Positions 54,480-64,000 of a stretch of 64,000 nucleotides of DNA are shown here, piece by piece. The notes under the pieces were generated by a model that was not told the origin of the DNA, did not search any database, and saw only the letters and a list, made by a program, of their open reading frames with translations. The stretch covers positions 29,658,694 through 29,722,693 of the forward strand of contig OY987226.1 in the NCBI GenBank assembly GCA_963920705.1, given 5' to 3'. A program made the position numbers and the translations under genes. This stretch comes from Odiellus spinosus. Its lineage: Eukaryota; Arthropoda; Arachnida; Opiliones; Phalangiidae. How positions within the stretch are numbered: the first letter of the stretch is position 1; every line of letters starts with the position of its first letter.

Positions 54480-54940
54480 TACAATTAGACTTGGGACGAG
54501 GAGAGGTAAAATTTTGGTTTCCCAACTTGTTAAGGAATTTTTAGACACGTTTTTGGTGTTTAAATTAGTTTCTGAAATTTGGTTAAATTTGAAAAAAGTA
54601 AATATAAATTCTGACCAATCATATTATTTCAGCCTTCAACGGCGCTTGCAATGTTCTAATATTAAAAGAACAGGCCCACGTTTCCCTCCCAAGAGCTTAG
54701 GCATCAAACGCCGGCCTATTATATTAAGTGACGTTGAAGGCTGAAATAATACGATTGGTCCAAATTTATATTTACTTTTCTCAAATTTTACCAAAGTTCA
54801 GAAATTAATTTAAACACCAAAGACGTTGTCTAAAAATTCCTTGAAAATTCTCGAACAGATTTTTGGCACTGTGACTCCGAAAATAAATTCAAAAGCTGTT
54901 CTAGTTTTAGCTCCAAGTTTCCATTTAATTTTGAAGTAAT
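54480..54940. mobile_element. Large foldback MITE family, copy 2
   Basis: ACCAATCATATTATTTCAGC at about 54,615 and GCTGAAATAATACGATTGGT at about 54,740 are complements around CATCAAACGCCGGCCTATTA. The outer parts (TTTTTGGTGTTTAAATTAGT / AATTAATTTAAACACCAAAG) also pair. The core equals that of 40.9-42.1 kb, but the outer arms are shorter. Confidence 0.75.
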
Positions 54941-54944
54941 TAGA

Positions 54945-55223
54945 GGATGTAAAAAATATTTGACAGGAAGAAGGGATTTTTCTATAACTGTTTTAGTGTT
55001 TTATCAACAAAATAGGACTTTTTTCCTTTCTTTAATAACTGCTGTAGCGCTTTAACCGTTAATTCTACTAAAAATGGCATAAATCTGAGCTACCCCAATA
55101 ATTCCTGACCAATTTTCCTTCAATCGAGAAAATGACGCCACAATGTGGCTGATTAAAAGGTTTCTGGCGTTAAACAAAAACAAAAGAAAAAGAAAAAAAG
55201 GCAAGAAAAAATGAAAAACTAAC
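54945..55223. other. No gene seen
   Basis: AT-rich sequence between the foldback MITE and the TRPM exons. Confidence 0.5.
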
Positions 55224-55655
55224 ATTAAGGCCTAAGGGCTCCTTTCGGTTTTCTAAAATTCCCCAAGAGGCGATGCCCATCGTAACCACTCGTTCCCTCA
55301 AACGCAGAGAGCGCTCATTTTGGATCGCTTCTCCCACATGCTTCATCACCCCTACGAGTGTTGCGAACCAAAAAAACAAGCAGAGCAACGAATGAAATAA
55401 TAAAATCAAAAATAACGTTAAATATATTTGGTGAATAAATTCTTTCGTAAATAATTTACCCGTATCGGTTCCGCCGGTAGTTTTGGCCGCCTTTACCAAT
55501 CCCTTTTGAAGAATGATTTCAAGTTTCGACTGCAGCTCGAAATTGGATTTCCCATCGTGCACGAAAATTAGCACCTTCGATAGCTACAAGCGCCATTCCT
55601 TCGTAATAAGTTGCAAAACAGATTCGGGTCTTGCGTCAAAACCTATTCTAACGTA
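55224..55655 (-). pseudogene. TRPM-channel gene fragment, two exons with intron
   Basis: Exon 1 (55,655-55,460, after TTTTCTTCCTCATTCAG) reads YVRIGFDARPESVLQLITKE, WRL, a TAG stop, LSKVLIFVHDGKSNFELQSK, LEIILQKGLVKAAKTTGGTD. Exon 2 (55,351-55,224, after CACTCGTAG) reads GVMKHVGEAIQNERSLRLRE, RVVTMGIASWGILENRKEPL. This is the SLOG/TRPM homology region near the N-terminus of TRPM cation channels, where the family has KAAxTTGAWIFTGGxNTGV and TIGIAPWGIVENR. Donors (G|GTAAAT, T|GTTAGT) and acceptors are intact and exons join in phase across a 107-bp intron. A TAG stop (about 55,584) and loss of six residues (GAWIFT) show it is a decayed copy. No other TRPM exons are nearby. Confidence 0.85.
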
Positions 55656-55659
55656 CTGA

Positions 55660-55815
55660 ATGAGGAAGAAAATTTAATATACTCGCGTTAATACAGTCTT
55701 AAAGATCCCCTGAGCGACTTAAAGTAGTACGTCGGGATCAAGAGATTATTCTTTGTTACTCGGCAGAAGGGTCAAAAAACTATTTTGACTCTTCTTCCAA
55801 AATTATTAAGGATTG
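55660..55815. other. No gene seen
   Basis: Short interval upstream of the TRPM fragment. No further exon of that gene is recognisable here. Confidence 0.5.
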
Positions 55816-55819
55816 AAGT

Positions 55820-57400
55820 TACATTGGGAATTATTACACGCAAAGAGACCATATTCTAGGACCATTTTCCAAACTGGGTCATTCCATACGGTTTCACCTA
55901 GGCATGCAACCATGGGTCGGCAGATCCAAATGAAATTTGGTACACTTGTTTCAATGCTTAAAAAACAAGGATTCCCAGATTTTAAGATGAAAATAAGAAT
56001 AATTGAATTTTTGGCGAAATTTAGAGTAAACCAACAAGAGTTTTTAAACGTCAGCGAAAAAAATTATGCTCTTGCGAAAATACCAATATCTTACTGGCGC
56101 TTCGTTTGATTCTTTGGAATTTACTCATGTTTACAGAGTAAAATGCGAGAAATCCGATGGTCATCTCAAAAATGGTCTACCTCTTTTAGTTTTTTGGTTT
56201 TTAATTTTTTGAAATTTCGCGGTGGGTCCTACAATGTGACGTGTGACGTCATGAGGCCCAACTTTTAAAAATTTGATTTTCGCTTTAGTCAAGACCACGA
56301 GGGCACATCTTTCACCTAGTATGTTTGGTTCTTGGTATTTGTTTCGTATTTAACTGGTAATCAAAAACAAAAATTTCAAATTTTTGCAATTTTTATATTT
56401 ATTTTATATTTTATTATGCATACAGGGTGTTTAGAAAATGGTTTTAGGACTGAGCTACAGGGGTTCTATTGGTCATTTCAAGACGAAAGTGTTCTGTGAC
56501 GTTTTGTCGTACGGGGCACCGTTTAAGAGTTATGAAATAAATCATGTAAGGATGACCCGTATACTCAATGCTAAAATCAATTTTTTATCGAGCGGGTGCT
56601 TTTAAATACCATCAAATAATTAAACGTATTTTATCATTGAGAATACGTTTATTAATGTAAGTTAAGGGGTCATCCGCACATGATTCATTTCGTAACTCGT
56701 AAACGGCACCCCGTATGACAAAACGTCGTAGAACATTTTCGTCTTAAAATGTCCCATAGAACACCTGTAGCTCGGTTCTACCACCATTTTCGAAACACGC
56801 TGTATGTATAGTAAAATATAAAATAAATATAAAATTTCCAAAAATTTGAAACTTTTCTTTTTGATTACCAGTTAAATACGAAACAATTTGTTTCAAAACA
56901 AATACCAAAAACTAAACATACACTAGGTGAAAGATGTGCCCTCGGGGTCCTGAATAAAGCGAAAATAAAAATTTTGAAAGTTGGGCGTCATGACGACACA
57001 CGTCACATTGTAGAACCCCCCGCGAAATTTAAAAAAATTAAAAAACAAAAAACTAAAAGAGGTTAGACTATTTTTGAGATGACCATCCAATTCTTTGCAT
57101 TTTACTCTATAAACATGAGTAAATTCCAAAGAATCAACCGAAGCGCCAGTAAGATATTGGTATTTTCGCTGACGTTCTAAAACTCTTGGGGGTTTACTCT
57201 AAATTTCACCAAAAATCCAATTATTCTTATTTTCATCTTAAAATCTGGGAATCCTTGTTTTTAAGCAAAGAAACCAGTGTACCAAATTACATTAAGATCT
57301 GCCGACCCATGGTTTTGTGCCTAGGTGAAACCATAAGGAATGACCCAACTAACCGACTCACCATTAATGGTTTCCCTAATTTATTTCGCTAGTATCAAAA
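55820..57400. mobile_element. 1.6-kb foldback element with a nested MITE
   Basis: Arms 55,850-56,410 and 56,815-57,370 are imperfect complements. Landmarks: CCATGGGTCGGCAGATC with GATCTGCCGACCCATGG, CTTACTGGCGCTTCG with CGAAGCGCCAGTAAG, and GTCATGAGGCCCAACTTT with its near complement. The apex is occupied by a second palindrome (56,418-56,810) with CATACAGGGTGTTT / AAACACGCTGTATG ends. Frames inside, such as 55,813-56,109, are arms rather than genes. Confidence 0.8.
56418..56810. mobile_element. Mariner-type MITE inside the foldback
   Basis: ACAGGGTGTTTAGAAAATGG pairs with CCATTTTCGAAACACGCTGT. Inside, GACGTTTTGTCGTACGGGGC pairs with its near complement about a centre near 56,610. TA lies next to the ends. 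The ACAGGGTGT end is typical of mariner-derived MITEs. Confidence 0.65.
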
Positions 57401-57419
57401 TCACAAAAAACAATTTATC

Positions 57420-58260
57420 TAGGTTAGGAGTGATTTTTCAACCGCAGCTTAATGAGAAATCCGCCCAAAACGTGTTGATTTTTCAGTTAAAATTTATTTT
57501 CAGTAAGAATTAAAGGAAGAATGGAGCCTAGAGGTGTGCGAGCCCTATATTTCAGGCTTCGAGCCGAGCTCGAGCTCTTGAAAAATTGTTTATCGAGCTG
57601 GGAGGCAAGCTCGAACCCAGACAATTTTTCCTTATCGAGCCAGAAGTCGAGCTCAAGCCCAGGATTTTGCTCATCGAGCTTTTATGCTTTGTTATAATTT
57701 TATTAAGCCATAAAATTGGTTATTTCAAACGTTTAGTGAGCTAAAAACATTTTTTGCAAGCATTATGGAATAAAAATTTAGCAATACTTTAAATTAAATA
57801 ATATATATTGGCCTGTAAATAATTAGATCAATAATTATTAAATAACAAATACTAACGAAACTAATTCCATAAACTCAGGGACCGATACTGTTAACTTGGT
57901 TAACAACGCATTTAAAACCAAAAGTAAAATACAAGCTAGAGGCCATCAGACAACAAAGCGTTTTAAACTAAAGCCAACAGTAAAATATTTTTATACAATA
58001 TCATAAGTAACATAATAGACATAAGTATGCCATTAAGGATCTCTTCCGTACAAAATATTTACTAAGAGCTTGTTCTACACGAACCTTAAAATAATTGGAC
58101 TCAAAAGCTCTGGTCTAGTCTCATATTTAGTCTTTGGAAAGCTCCCGCCTAATTTTTAAAAAATTTATGTGACGTCAACTTCCGCAAATAGTACGAGATC
58201 TCCAGAGCGGCAGAGCCCCACATTATCAGCTGTCGCTATTTGAGCCTTCGTATTTTCCGC
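57420..58260. mobile_element. Possible hAT MITE end and unassigned DNA
   Basis: CTAGAGGTGTGCGAGCCC near 57,528 is followed by repeated GAGCTCGAGC-type motifs in both orientations to about 57,690, as in ends of several arthropod hAT MITEs. No matching right end was found before 58,260. No gene is seen in the remainder. Confidence 0.35.
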
Positions 58261-58349
58261 GTTTTAAATGATTAAAAGGCAAATTTAAATCGGATAATAA
58301 ACTCAGGTATCAATCGAAAAGGCTGGAAGACGTAAAGGAATTTAAAAAA

Positions 58350-61300
58350 AGGTAGGAAATAAAAAAAGTAAAAATGGGACATTCCATCGCCTTTAAAGAA
58401 GCCTGTACCTAGACTAGAAAGTTTAGGACTTGGCCTAACTGAATCCAAAAAGATCATTCAGGTAAGACCATAGAGCATATAATTTTTTAATTAACGCAGT
58501 TTTAATTATGATTTAATCGTAGGATGTAAAAGAAGTTGGTATAGCAGTACTAAAAGATGTCACCGAGGATTTAATTATTTCACCAACAAATGTCTCTAAA
58601 GGAAATGAGGTAAAAATACAAATATAATGAAACAAAATTCTTAAGGCTGGTTTTCACGGGGCGGAAATTGAGGCAAAACCGGGCGAAAACTTGCCGCGGC
58701 TGAAAATATTTCGGCGGGCCGAAACGAAAAGTCTCTTTCCGCGCGACTAGAGAAAAGTTCTATATTTTAGCGGCCGAAACTTTCCGCAGCCAATCATCCC
58801 ACGCGAGATCTCGTCGTTGGCGAGGTTTTCCGAGATTCTAGAGTAGATTTTAAATGGCGGACGCTCGAATGCCGAAAGTATCGAAAAAAGCTGTTGACAA
58901 CGAAGAATTTATTGAAGAAATAAGGAAACATAGATTTCTTTATGATGGGAGTTTAAAAGAGTATAAAGACTCAACCATGAAGGATAACTGTTGGTCCAGT
59001 ATAGGGACGAAATTCGGACTTAGCAGTAAGTAAATTTTATTTTACAAAGGGCATGTATTTAAATACCCGAGTAAATACCTGATACATGATATAATTAGGA
59101 GAAGACATAGACATAGACATGTCTATGAAGGACAGGAAATAGACAATTGTTAAAAATCGTAAAACCAAAAATTTTCGGTTCACCAAAAATGGTTGCGTGA
59201 AAACCAATCGCCGTCGCGTAAGCGAAAACGGACGGAATTTCGCGGCGGAAATGCGACATTCAGCCTTAAAATTTCGGTCTCGTGAAAACCAGACTTTAGA
59301 AATCATTATGGTAATTGTGTTTTTTTTGGTAGGAGAGTGAAAATGAAGTAATTATTGATCAATTGGAAGTGAGAAAAGTAAGGGAGAACTTCCCTAGTTC
59401 CATAGGTGCTCCATGCAGAAGATTAATTAATCAGTTCAAGACCCTAGAAGTAATTGAAAAGAAAACTTCGAGTAACGAGGTATGGATTTCTTATTTGTGT
59501 TTTCAACGAGGGTTTGCGTCTAATGTAATGAATTTTTTCAGTATTTATTGGAAGTAACGAGAAAGGGGTCTTACGAAATAGTTTGTAATGGCGAGCCTTT
59601 CAAGTGTTCTCTCAATTCCGAAGGAACTTTCAAACTAATCTTTATATTCAGAGGAGTCAAAAAAGAGTTTTCAGGTTGGAAAACTCAGATTTTTCAACTA
59701 CATCTGTACTGGAAACATTGAAGGATTTGGCAAATGAGAAGTTACTTTTTTCCGCTGGTCTGGGCACTGATTCATCTACCATAGTTTCTCAGCTTCCACA
59801 TCATCCTAAAAAGCTAAAAAAGTTCGATTTTCCATTCAACTATCTTATCTCGACTACTTGTCAAGGATGGGCTGTCAGAGCTGAAAGTGAAAATCGTAAC
59901 GTGTGCAAAGATTGCCAATATTTGGAAAGATATCTGAGAGTCTGTTTGAAACGAAGAAATTCAGCCTTGAAATCGCCAGCCCGCAATAAAAGATGCCATC
60001 CCTCATCTACATGCCCAACTAAGTTTCTATCTCCGACTAGTTTAAAGAAGAAGAGGAAATTAACTGTTTACAGATTTCACAATTTGAAACTAAAAGCTGC
60101 CAAGATTGAAGCTAAATTAAAAGAAATGCAAATGACTCTTGGAGAAAAACAACATAAAGAAATGAAAGATGTTACGCAGGTAGTTAATACACAGTTTACA
60201 CAAGAATTGGAAGATGTGTTAAGCTACTCTGACGGAGAAGAAAAATGTTCAGAAACAGTCAGGGAAACCCAGAAAAGACTAAGAGAAGCTTGGGATATGG
60301 ATTGTAACTTGCACTTGCAGAAAGAGAAAGAAGAATTTCTTCACGATCAATCGAATAACTGTTTGTCACTTTTTTCTTGTCATTTCCAAAAGGTTAAAAT
60401 TTACCTAATATTTTTTTTTGAAATTCTTTAGCCATTGGCTGCCGTGGAAATCGCTGGAGTGTTATCACATACCGCATTGGTGAGTGGTATTTTTAACATA
60501 AATTTGAAGCCCATTCTTAATAAATTTCAGAATTTCTTGATCTTTGTTGAACTAAAATCCTTTTCTTTGAAGCATTGGCTGTGGCTTGTAGAAGTAAAGC
60601 TACTTATGAAGCTCTTCTCAGTTTCAAAATTTTAAATTTACCTTCGTGGCGGTCGATTCAAAGGAAAACCTCGAAGAATTTAGATGAACCTGGAATTAAT
60701 CACGACTATATTAGGGAACAAAAGGAGACGTATGAAATGTTTTCAAAGGAGCAGGAGTCACTGGGTCTACCAAAACCAGTATCCGATGGTGTTCTAATAT
60801 TTGACGAAGTCAAGGTAGCTGGCAAGATTGTCTGGAATAGCAAGAACCATAAGCTGATTGGGCTCTCTATGTCACCAGACGAATACGCTTACTTGGATGA
60901 CTTGTATAGGGAAATTAATGAAGATAAAGAAATCTGCAAAGCTAACTACATGCTGCAATTTTTGTGGAGGGACCTTTCATCAAATTACGACATAATTGGG
61001 CCATATTTTGCATTGCCAACAACTGCAGATGCTCATGTCACTTTTGGATGTCTCTTTCAAGTTCTTAAAGCCTTCCAAAGTCACGGATTCAACGTGTCTG
61101 GTTTAGTGTGTGACGGAGCTTCTGCAAATCTGTCCGTCATAAAGCAGGGACTTTCAGTTTTGAAAAGAAGAACAATGAAATTGATATCAGCATTAGCGTA
61201 AGTTTCCCTAACCCATTCAAATTAGGAAGAAACATTCATTTCATCATATGCCCATCGCATCAGGTGAAATTTTAAAACTCTTAAAGGGAGGGTGAAGAGG

Positions 61301-62454
61301 ACATTAACATATGTTAAAATGTTTAACTTTTATAAAGCGGTGGCGAAACGGTTATTTTTTTATTTTTATTTTTTTTTTTCAGTTAAAGAACATGATAAAT
61401 GCTCTCTTTGCATCTTTTGCTGACCGAGCTAAGCTTTTTGTAAATCAGGGGATTGAGTTTGGTTGGCAACAAATCATTGACCTGAAGGCTAGAGATGATG
61501 AATTAAGAGATAAGGGTGTGGCGAGGCTAGTCCCAAAACTATTACAAAGTTATGTGGAAAGAGACGCGTGGACCAAATTAAATGTCAAGCCAGCGCGAAT
61601 TCTACAGGTAAGAAACATTTACAGAAGCTTGTTAACAGCTAAGTGTTTAATAAAATATTACTCATATTTTCAGCAAAATGATGTATTGTCAGCCTTATAC
61701 GAGTATGCAAACCCAGAATCAAATCCGAAGTTTAACAACCGAGTTGAAATTCCAAAAGATGCTAATAATGTCATGAGTACCTACTCTTATTTGAAGGCCT
61801 GCCAAAACTTATTCGAAGAAGGAATGCTAGCAAAAACTAAAGTGGATTCTCTAGACTCTCCCACTTTATTAAAGATGGACCAAGGGCTACATTATTTTAC
61901 TGTTTGGCTAAAATATATTTTTGGTAAAGATAATGTTGCGGTGTTTTAAACTAGGACATAGACATTTAATTTTATTTCAATTATTAGAGAAGTATCCAGA
62001 TTTCAATCCAAGTCATCCTAGACAAAAGAAATTTCTGTCTTGGCAGGTATGTTAGAGTTTTAAATTATCCGGATTTGCGTTGAAATTAATATCTGTTTAC
62101 ATATTGCCTTTCTAGACCTGGAGTTTATTGCGAATTATGGTTTTTGGAATGAAAAGCCTCGCTAAGGAGTATCTTGAGACATATTCAGCTGGCCAATATT
62201 ATCTTTGTCCTATCAGAATAAATGGTAGTGCTGTGGAAACCCTTTTCGCCCAGTACAAACATAGTGCCGGAGGCAAAATTAGTAGCACAAATTTTCATAC
62301 TCTAAGAAAAAATGCTCTAACAAAGAGGGATGTGAAGGGTCACCACAGTGGCAAGGGCTATAGGGACGTGCCTCTTTACGTTAGAGATGCTTTTAAAAGG
62401 AAGTTTGAGTCCATTAAAAAGACTACACCAAAAGTGGCTTCTATCGTAATGTAA
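58350..62454 (+). CDS. P/THAP9-like transposase gene, multi-exon
   Basis: At least eight short-intron exons. An N-terminal exon ends PRLESLGLGLTESKKIIQ|GTAAG at 58,459; then DVKEVGIAVLKDVTEDLIIS; ESENEVIIDQLEVRKVRENF with CRRLINQFKTLEV; EVTRKGSYEIVCNGEPFKCS; a basic/coiled-coil exon to 60,390 (CKDCQYLERYLRVC, KLKAAKIEAKLKEMQMTLGE). The catalytic region follows (PVSDGVLIFDEVKVAGKIVW, WRDLSSNYDIIGPYFALPTT, FNVSGLVCDGASANLSVIKQ), then FADRAKLFVNQGIEFGWQQI, SLDSPTLLKMDQGLHYFTVW, and a C-terminal GSAVETLFAQYKHSAGGKIS with stop at 62,452-62,454. [FL]DE[MV]KV, CDGAS-N and the late V-E-x-x-F-x-x block fit P-element/THAP9 transposases. No THAP finger was found. A frame change occurs near 59,670. Otherwise well preserved, so relatively young. 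Confidence 0.6.
58644..59295. mobile_element. 652-bp Harbinger MITE in a P-like intron
   Basis: The ends AGGCTGGTTTTCACG and the complement of AGTCTGGTTTTCACG match. TTA lies directly at both sides (58,641-58,643 and 59,296-59,298), the 3-bp target duplication typical of Harbinger. It sits wholly inside the intron between exons ending at 58,607 and starting near 59,334. Without it the intron is about 75 bp, like its neighbours. Insertion therefore followed integration of the P-like element. Confidence 0.85.
58854..59029 (+). CDS. MADF/Myb-SANT-like first exon inside the MITE
   Basis: The frame starts MADARMPKVSKKAVDNEEFI, then EEIRKHRFLYDGSLKEYKDS and TMKDNCWSSIGTKFGL. FI-x-x-[IV]-x-x-H-x-x-LYD, then Y and K-x-x-W-x-x-I, is the MADF DNA-binding domain pattern. 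It breaks off at CAG|TAAGTAA, near a potential donor, so it is the first exon left from the autonomous element's accessory gene. Confidence 0.7.
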
Positions 62455-62760
62455 CCTACTGATTAAAAAATTATTATGTAAATAAATGATCATAGCATTA
62501 AATCAATAAAACTTAAAATTATTTTATTGTCGAAAACATTTCAATTAAAAATCGCAAACATATGAAGAAAAATGAGCAGGAGGTTTCTTGCTCCTTCTTC
62601 CAGTTCGTTGAACTTGTAAAATATCACATATTTTCTTTCCCGATGGATCCAAGTTTTCAATCAGTTGAGTGTTTAGTTTCTTGATATTTTCATTTTTTCA
62701 GATTTATCTTCGGAAATTATGCTCTCAGTAGCTTCACACTTTCGTTTTTGGCACCCGGGC
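62455..62760. other. Convergent 3' regions
   Basis: Shared 3' side of the P-like transposase (AATAAA signals near 62,480 and 62,505) and the facing accessory gene. Otherwise AT-rich with no frame. Confidence 0.5.
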
Positions 62761-63942
62761 TTACTTTTTAAGATAGTTTCGATCAATTTTATATTTGGCG
62801 AACTCACTCGAGGATTTGTAAGTTTCAATAAGTGGAGTAGAGTTTACCTGACTAGATAAAATTGCACTGCCCTCGTTATCACAATCATTATTTTTAAGAT
62901 TAGCATTTTGTTTTGGGGTCGTTAAAATATTTTTAGTTGCACTAGGAACTGAGTCAATTTGAGATTTGTTTTTAATTTTTCTGGCCTTAGGAACAATTTT
63001 CTTTTCAACTTCAGATGTTTTAAGTTTTGTGCCTTTTTTCGCAAGAACATACAGTTCATCTCTTAATCCATTTCCACCCTTCACTTTCTCTTCCCTCGAT
63101 GTGATAAATTCGTTGCATAAAGCGTGAGTAAATTTTCTCTGAAGTTCTTTCCAAATTATCACCGCATCTTCTTCCGAAACCAAGTTTTGAGCACATCGTA
63201 AGAAAGTATCTTTTAATGTGGTATTTTGTTTTTCCACAAAATCAGTGACTACCTATATTTTGGATTGTTTTTATATAGAACCGTTTTCTTGGACTTAAAA
63301 TTAAATGATCTACCTGTAGTATTTTGTGACCGTGTTTTTTTATACCATCTTCGCATAGAATGGTTCTGACAACTCTATTTAGCAATTCAAAATAATCATT
63401 AAGCTGTTCTTTAGGGATAAATAACCCTCCACAATCTCTTATTTTTATTCCAGAAAAAGAGATTTCCGTTTTTTCCTCTGTGGTTTGCCTTATTTTTAGA
63501 GCTGCACTGTACAGAATCTTGGATTCCCCAACTTCTTTTTCAGATAGGTTTTTGTATTTCCCGTATGTAGTTCTCCTTTTCGTTTTCCGCCAAACTTCGC
63601 CAATACAACCTCCACCGATCGTTAATAAGGACCTCGCATAGGATTCTTCTTCGGTTAGCTGTTCAATATTTATCCTTATTATAAATTAAGTGATTTTGAT
63701 AAATCAAGAATAATATCCACTAATAAGTATACCAAAGTTTGACATACCGTATTTTCTTTGATAGCCAATTCGTCAATTGAATCTGATCGTTGTTTTTTTT
63801 TGGAACACAAAAACTTTACAACTTCCTCCCCGTAGGTGTGTAATAGTGCGAGGAGATCATCCTTTTCGTAGGGTAGTAGAGTCGATATCATATCCTCGAA
63901 GATTTGGAAGCTATTTCTAATTAGTTGATAAAACTGCAACAT
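62760..63942 (-). CDS. Accessory gene facing the P-like transposase; homologue of the 25-kb protein
   Basis: Minus strand, three exons. Exon 1, from Met 63,942: MLQFYQLIRNSFQIFEDMIS, PYEKDDLLALLHTYGEEVVK, SIDELAIKENT. Exon 2, about 63,670-63,315: ARSLLTIGGGCIGEVW, KTEISFSGIKIRDCGGLFIP, RTILCEDGIKKHGHKILQ. Exon 3, about 63,240-62,761: TLKDTFLRCAQNLVSEEDAV, FTHALCNEFITSREEKVKGG, LRDELYVLAKKG, and a Lys-rich tail. The blocks GGGCIGE, D-x-GGLFIP, THAL-x-EFIT-[AS]-R and LRD-[EK]-L occur in the same order near the hAT at 25 kb. It is convergent with the transposase and starts about 300 bp from its stop. All exons are open. Function is unknown; the basic tail suggests nucleic-acid binding. Confidence 0.6.
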
Positions 63943-64000
63943 GGTCTGACTACTCCGAAATTTTGATTCCCTGACTGTAGCATTCCTTTTAGGCCTGTTC

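Noticed and set aside
55813-56109. 98-codon plus-strand frame with a plausible start
   Set aside because: It lies wholly in a foldback arm, and the mirrored arm does not conserve the frame.

Overview
The window is AT-rich eukaryotic DNA made almost entirely of transposable elements and their ruins. The mixture (Harbinger elements, DD34D mariner-like foldbacks, two-exon hAT genes, copia and Polinton fossils, a DUF4780-type protein, short introns of 50-110 bp) points to an arthropod, most likely an insect. No complete ordinary host gene was found. The only clearly recognisable host sequence is a two-exon piece of a TRPM ion-channel gene.

Left third (1-34.7 kb). An inverted repeat links the first 60 bases with 34,613-34,655, so most of this stretch may be one very large element, with the window starting inside its left terminal repeat. 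Its only recognisable viral genes are Polinton/adintovirus-type fossils (pX-like, major capsid protein, adenain-like protease; 31.7-33.8 kb). The 5.7-16.7 kb stretch holds four diverged copies of one unrecognised cysteine-containing protein family, plus small genes (a C2H2 finger protein, a Cys-rich 121-aa protein, an 83-aa membrane protein) that look like a virus-type gene set. Into this are inserted a gutted Harbinger (0.8-3.3 kb), a LINE (14.3-15.65 kb), a Harbinger-like MITE (15.97-16.65 kb), a large palindromic mariner (20.03-22.65 kb), a hAT (23.3-25.7 kb), and a long-TIR element carrying four spliced exons of an unknown protein (28.07-29.66 kb).

Middle (34.8-54.3 kb). A second hAT (34.8-40.9 kb) is split by about 3 kb of inserted repeats. 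An imperfect palindrome of nearly 9 kb follows (43.94-52.65 kb). Its outer arms begin in copia LTRs and its core is a 3-kb foldback element.

Right end (54.4-64 kb). Here are a foldback MITE, the TRPM exons, a nested 1.6-kb foldback, and a fairly well preserved multi-exon transposase of the P/THAP9-like type (58.3-62.5 kb). A 652-bp Harbinger MITE with a TTA target-site duplication sits in one of its introns. Facing it on the minus strand is a second gene (62.8-63.9 kb) homologous to the protein encoded just upstream of the hAT at 25 kb. This shared accessory protein, the repeated Cys-family and the exon-carrying TIR element are the best candidates for something undescribed. All calls come from reading the sequence; no database search was possible.
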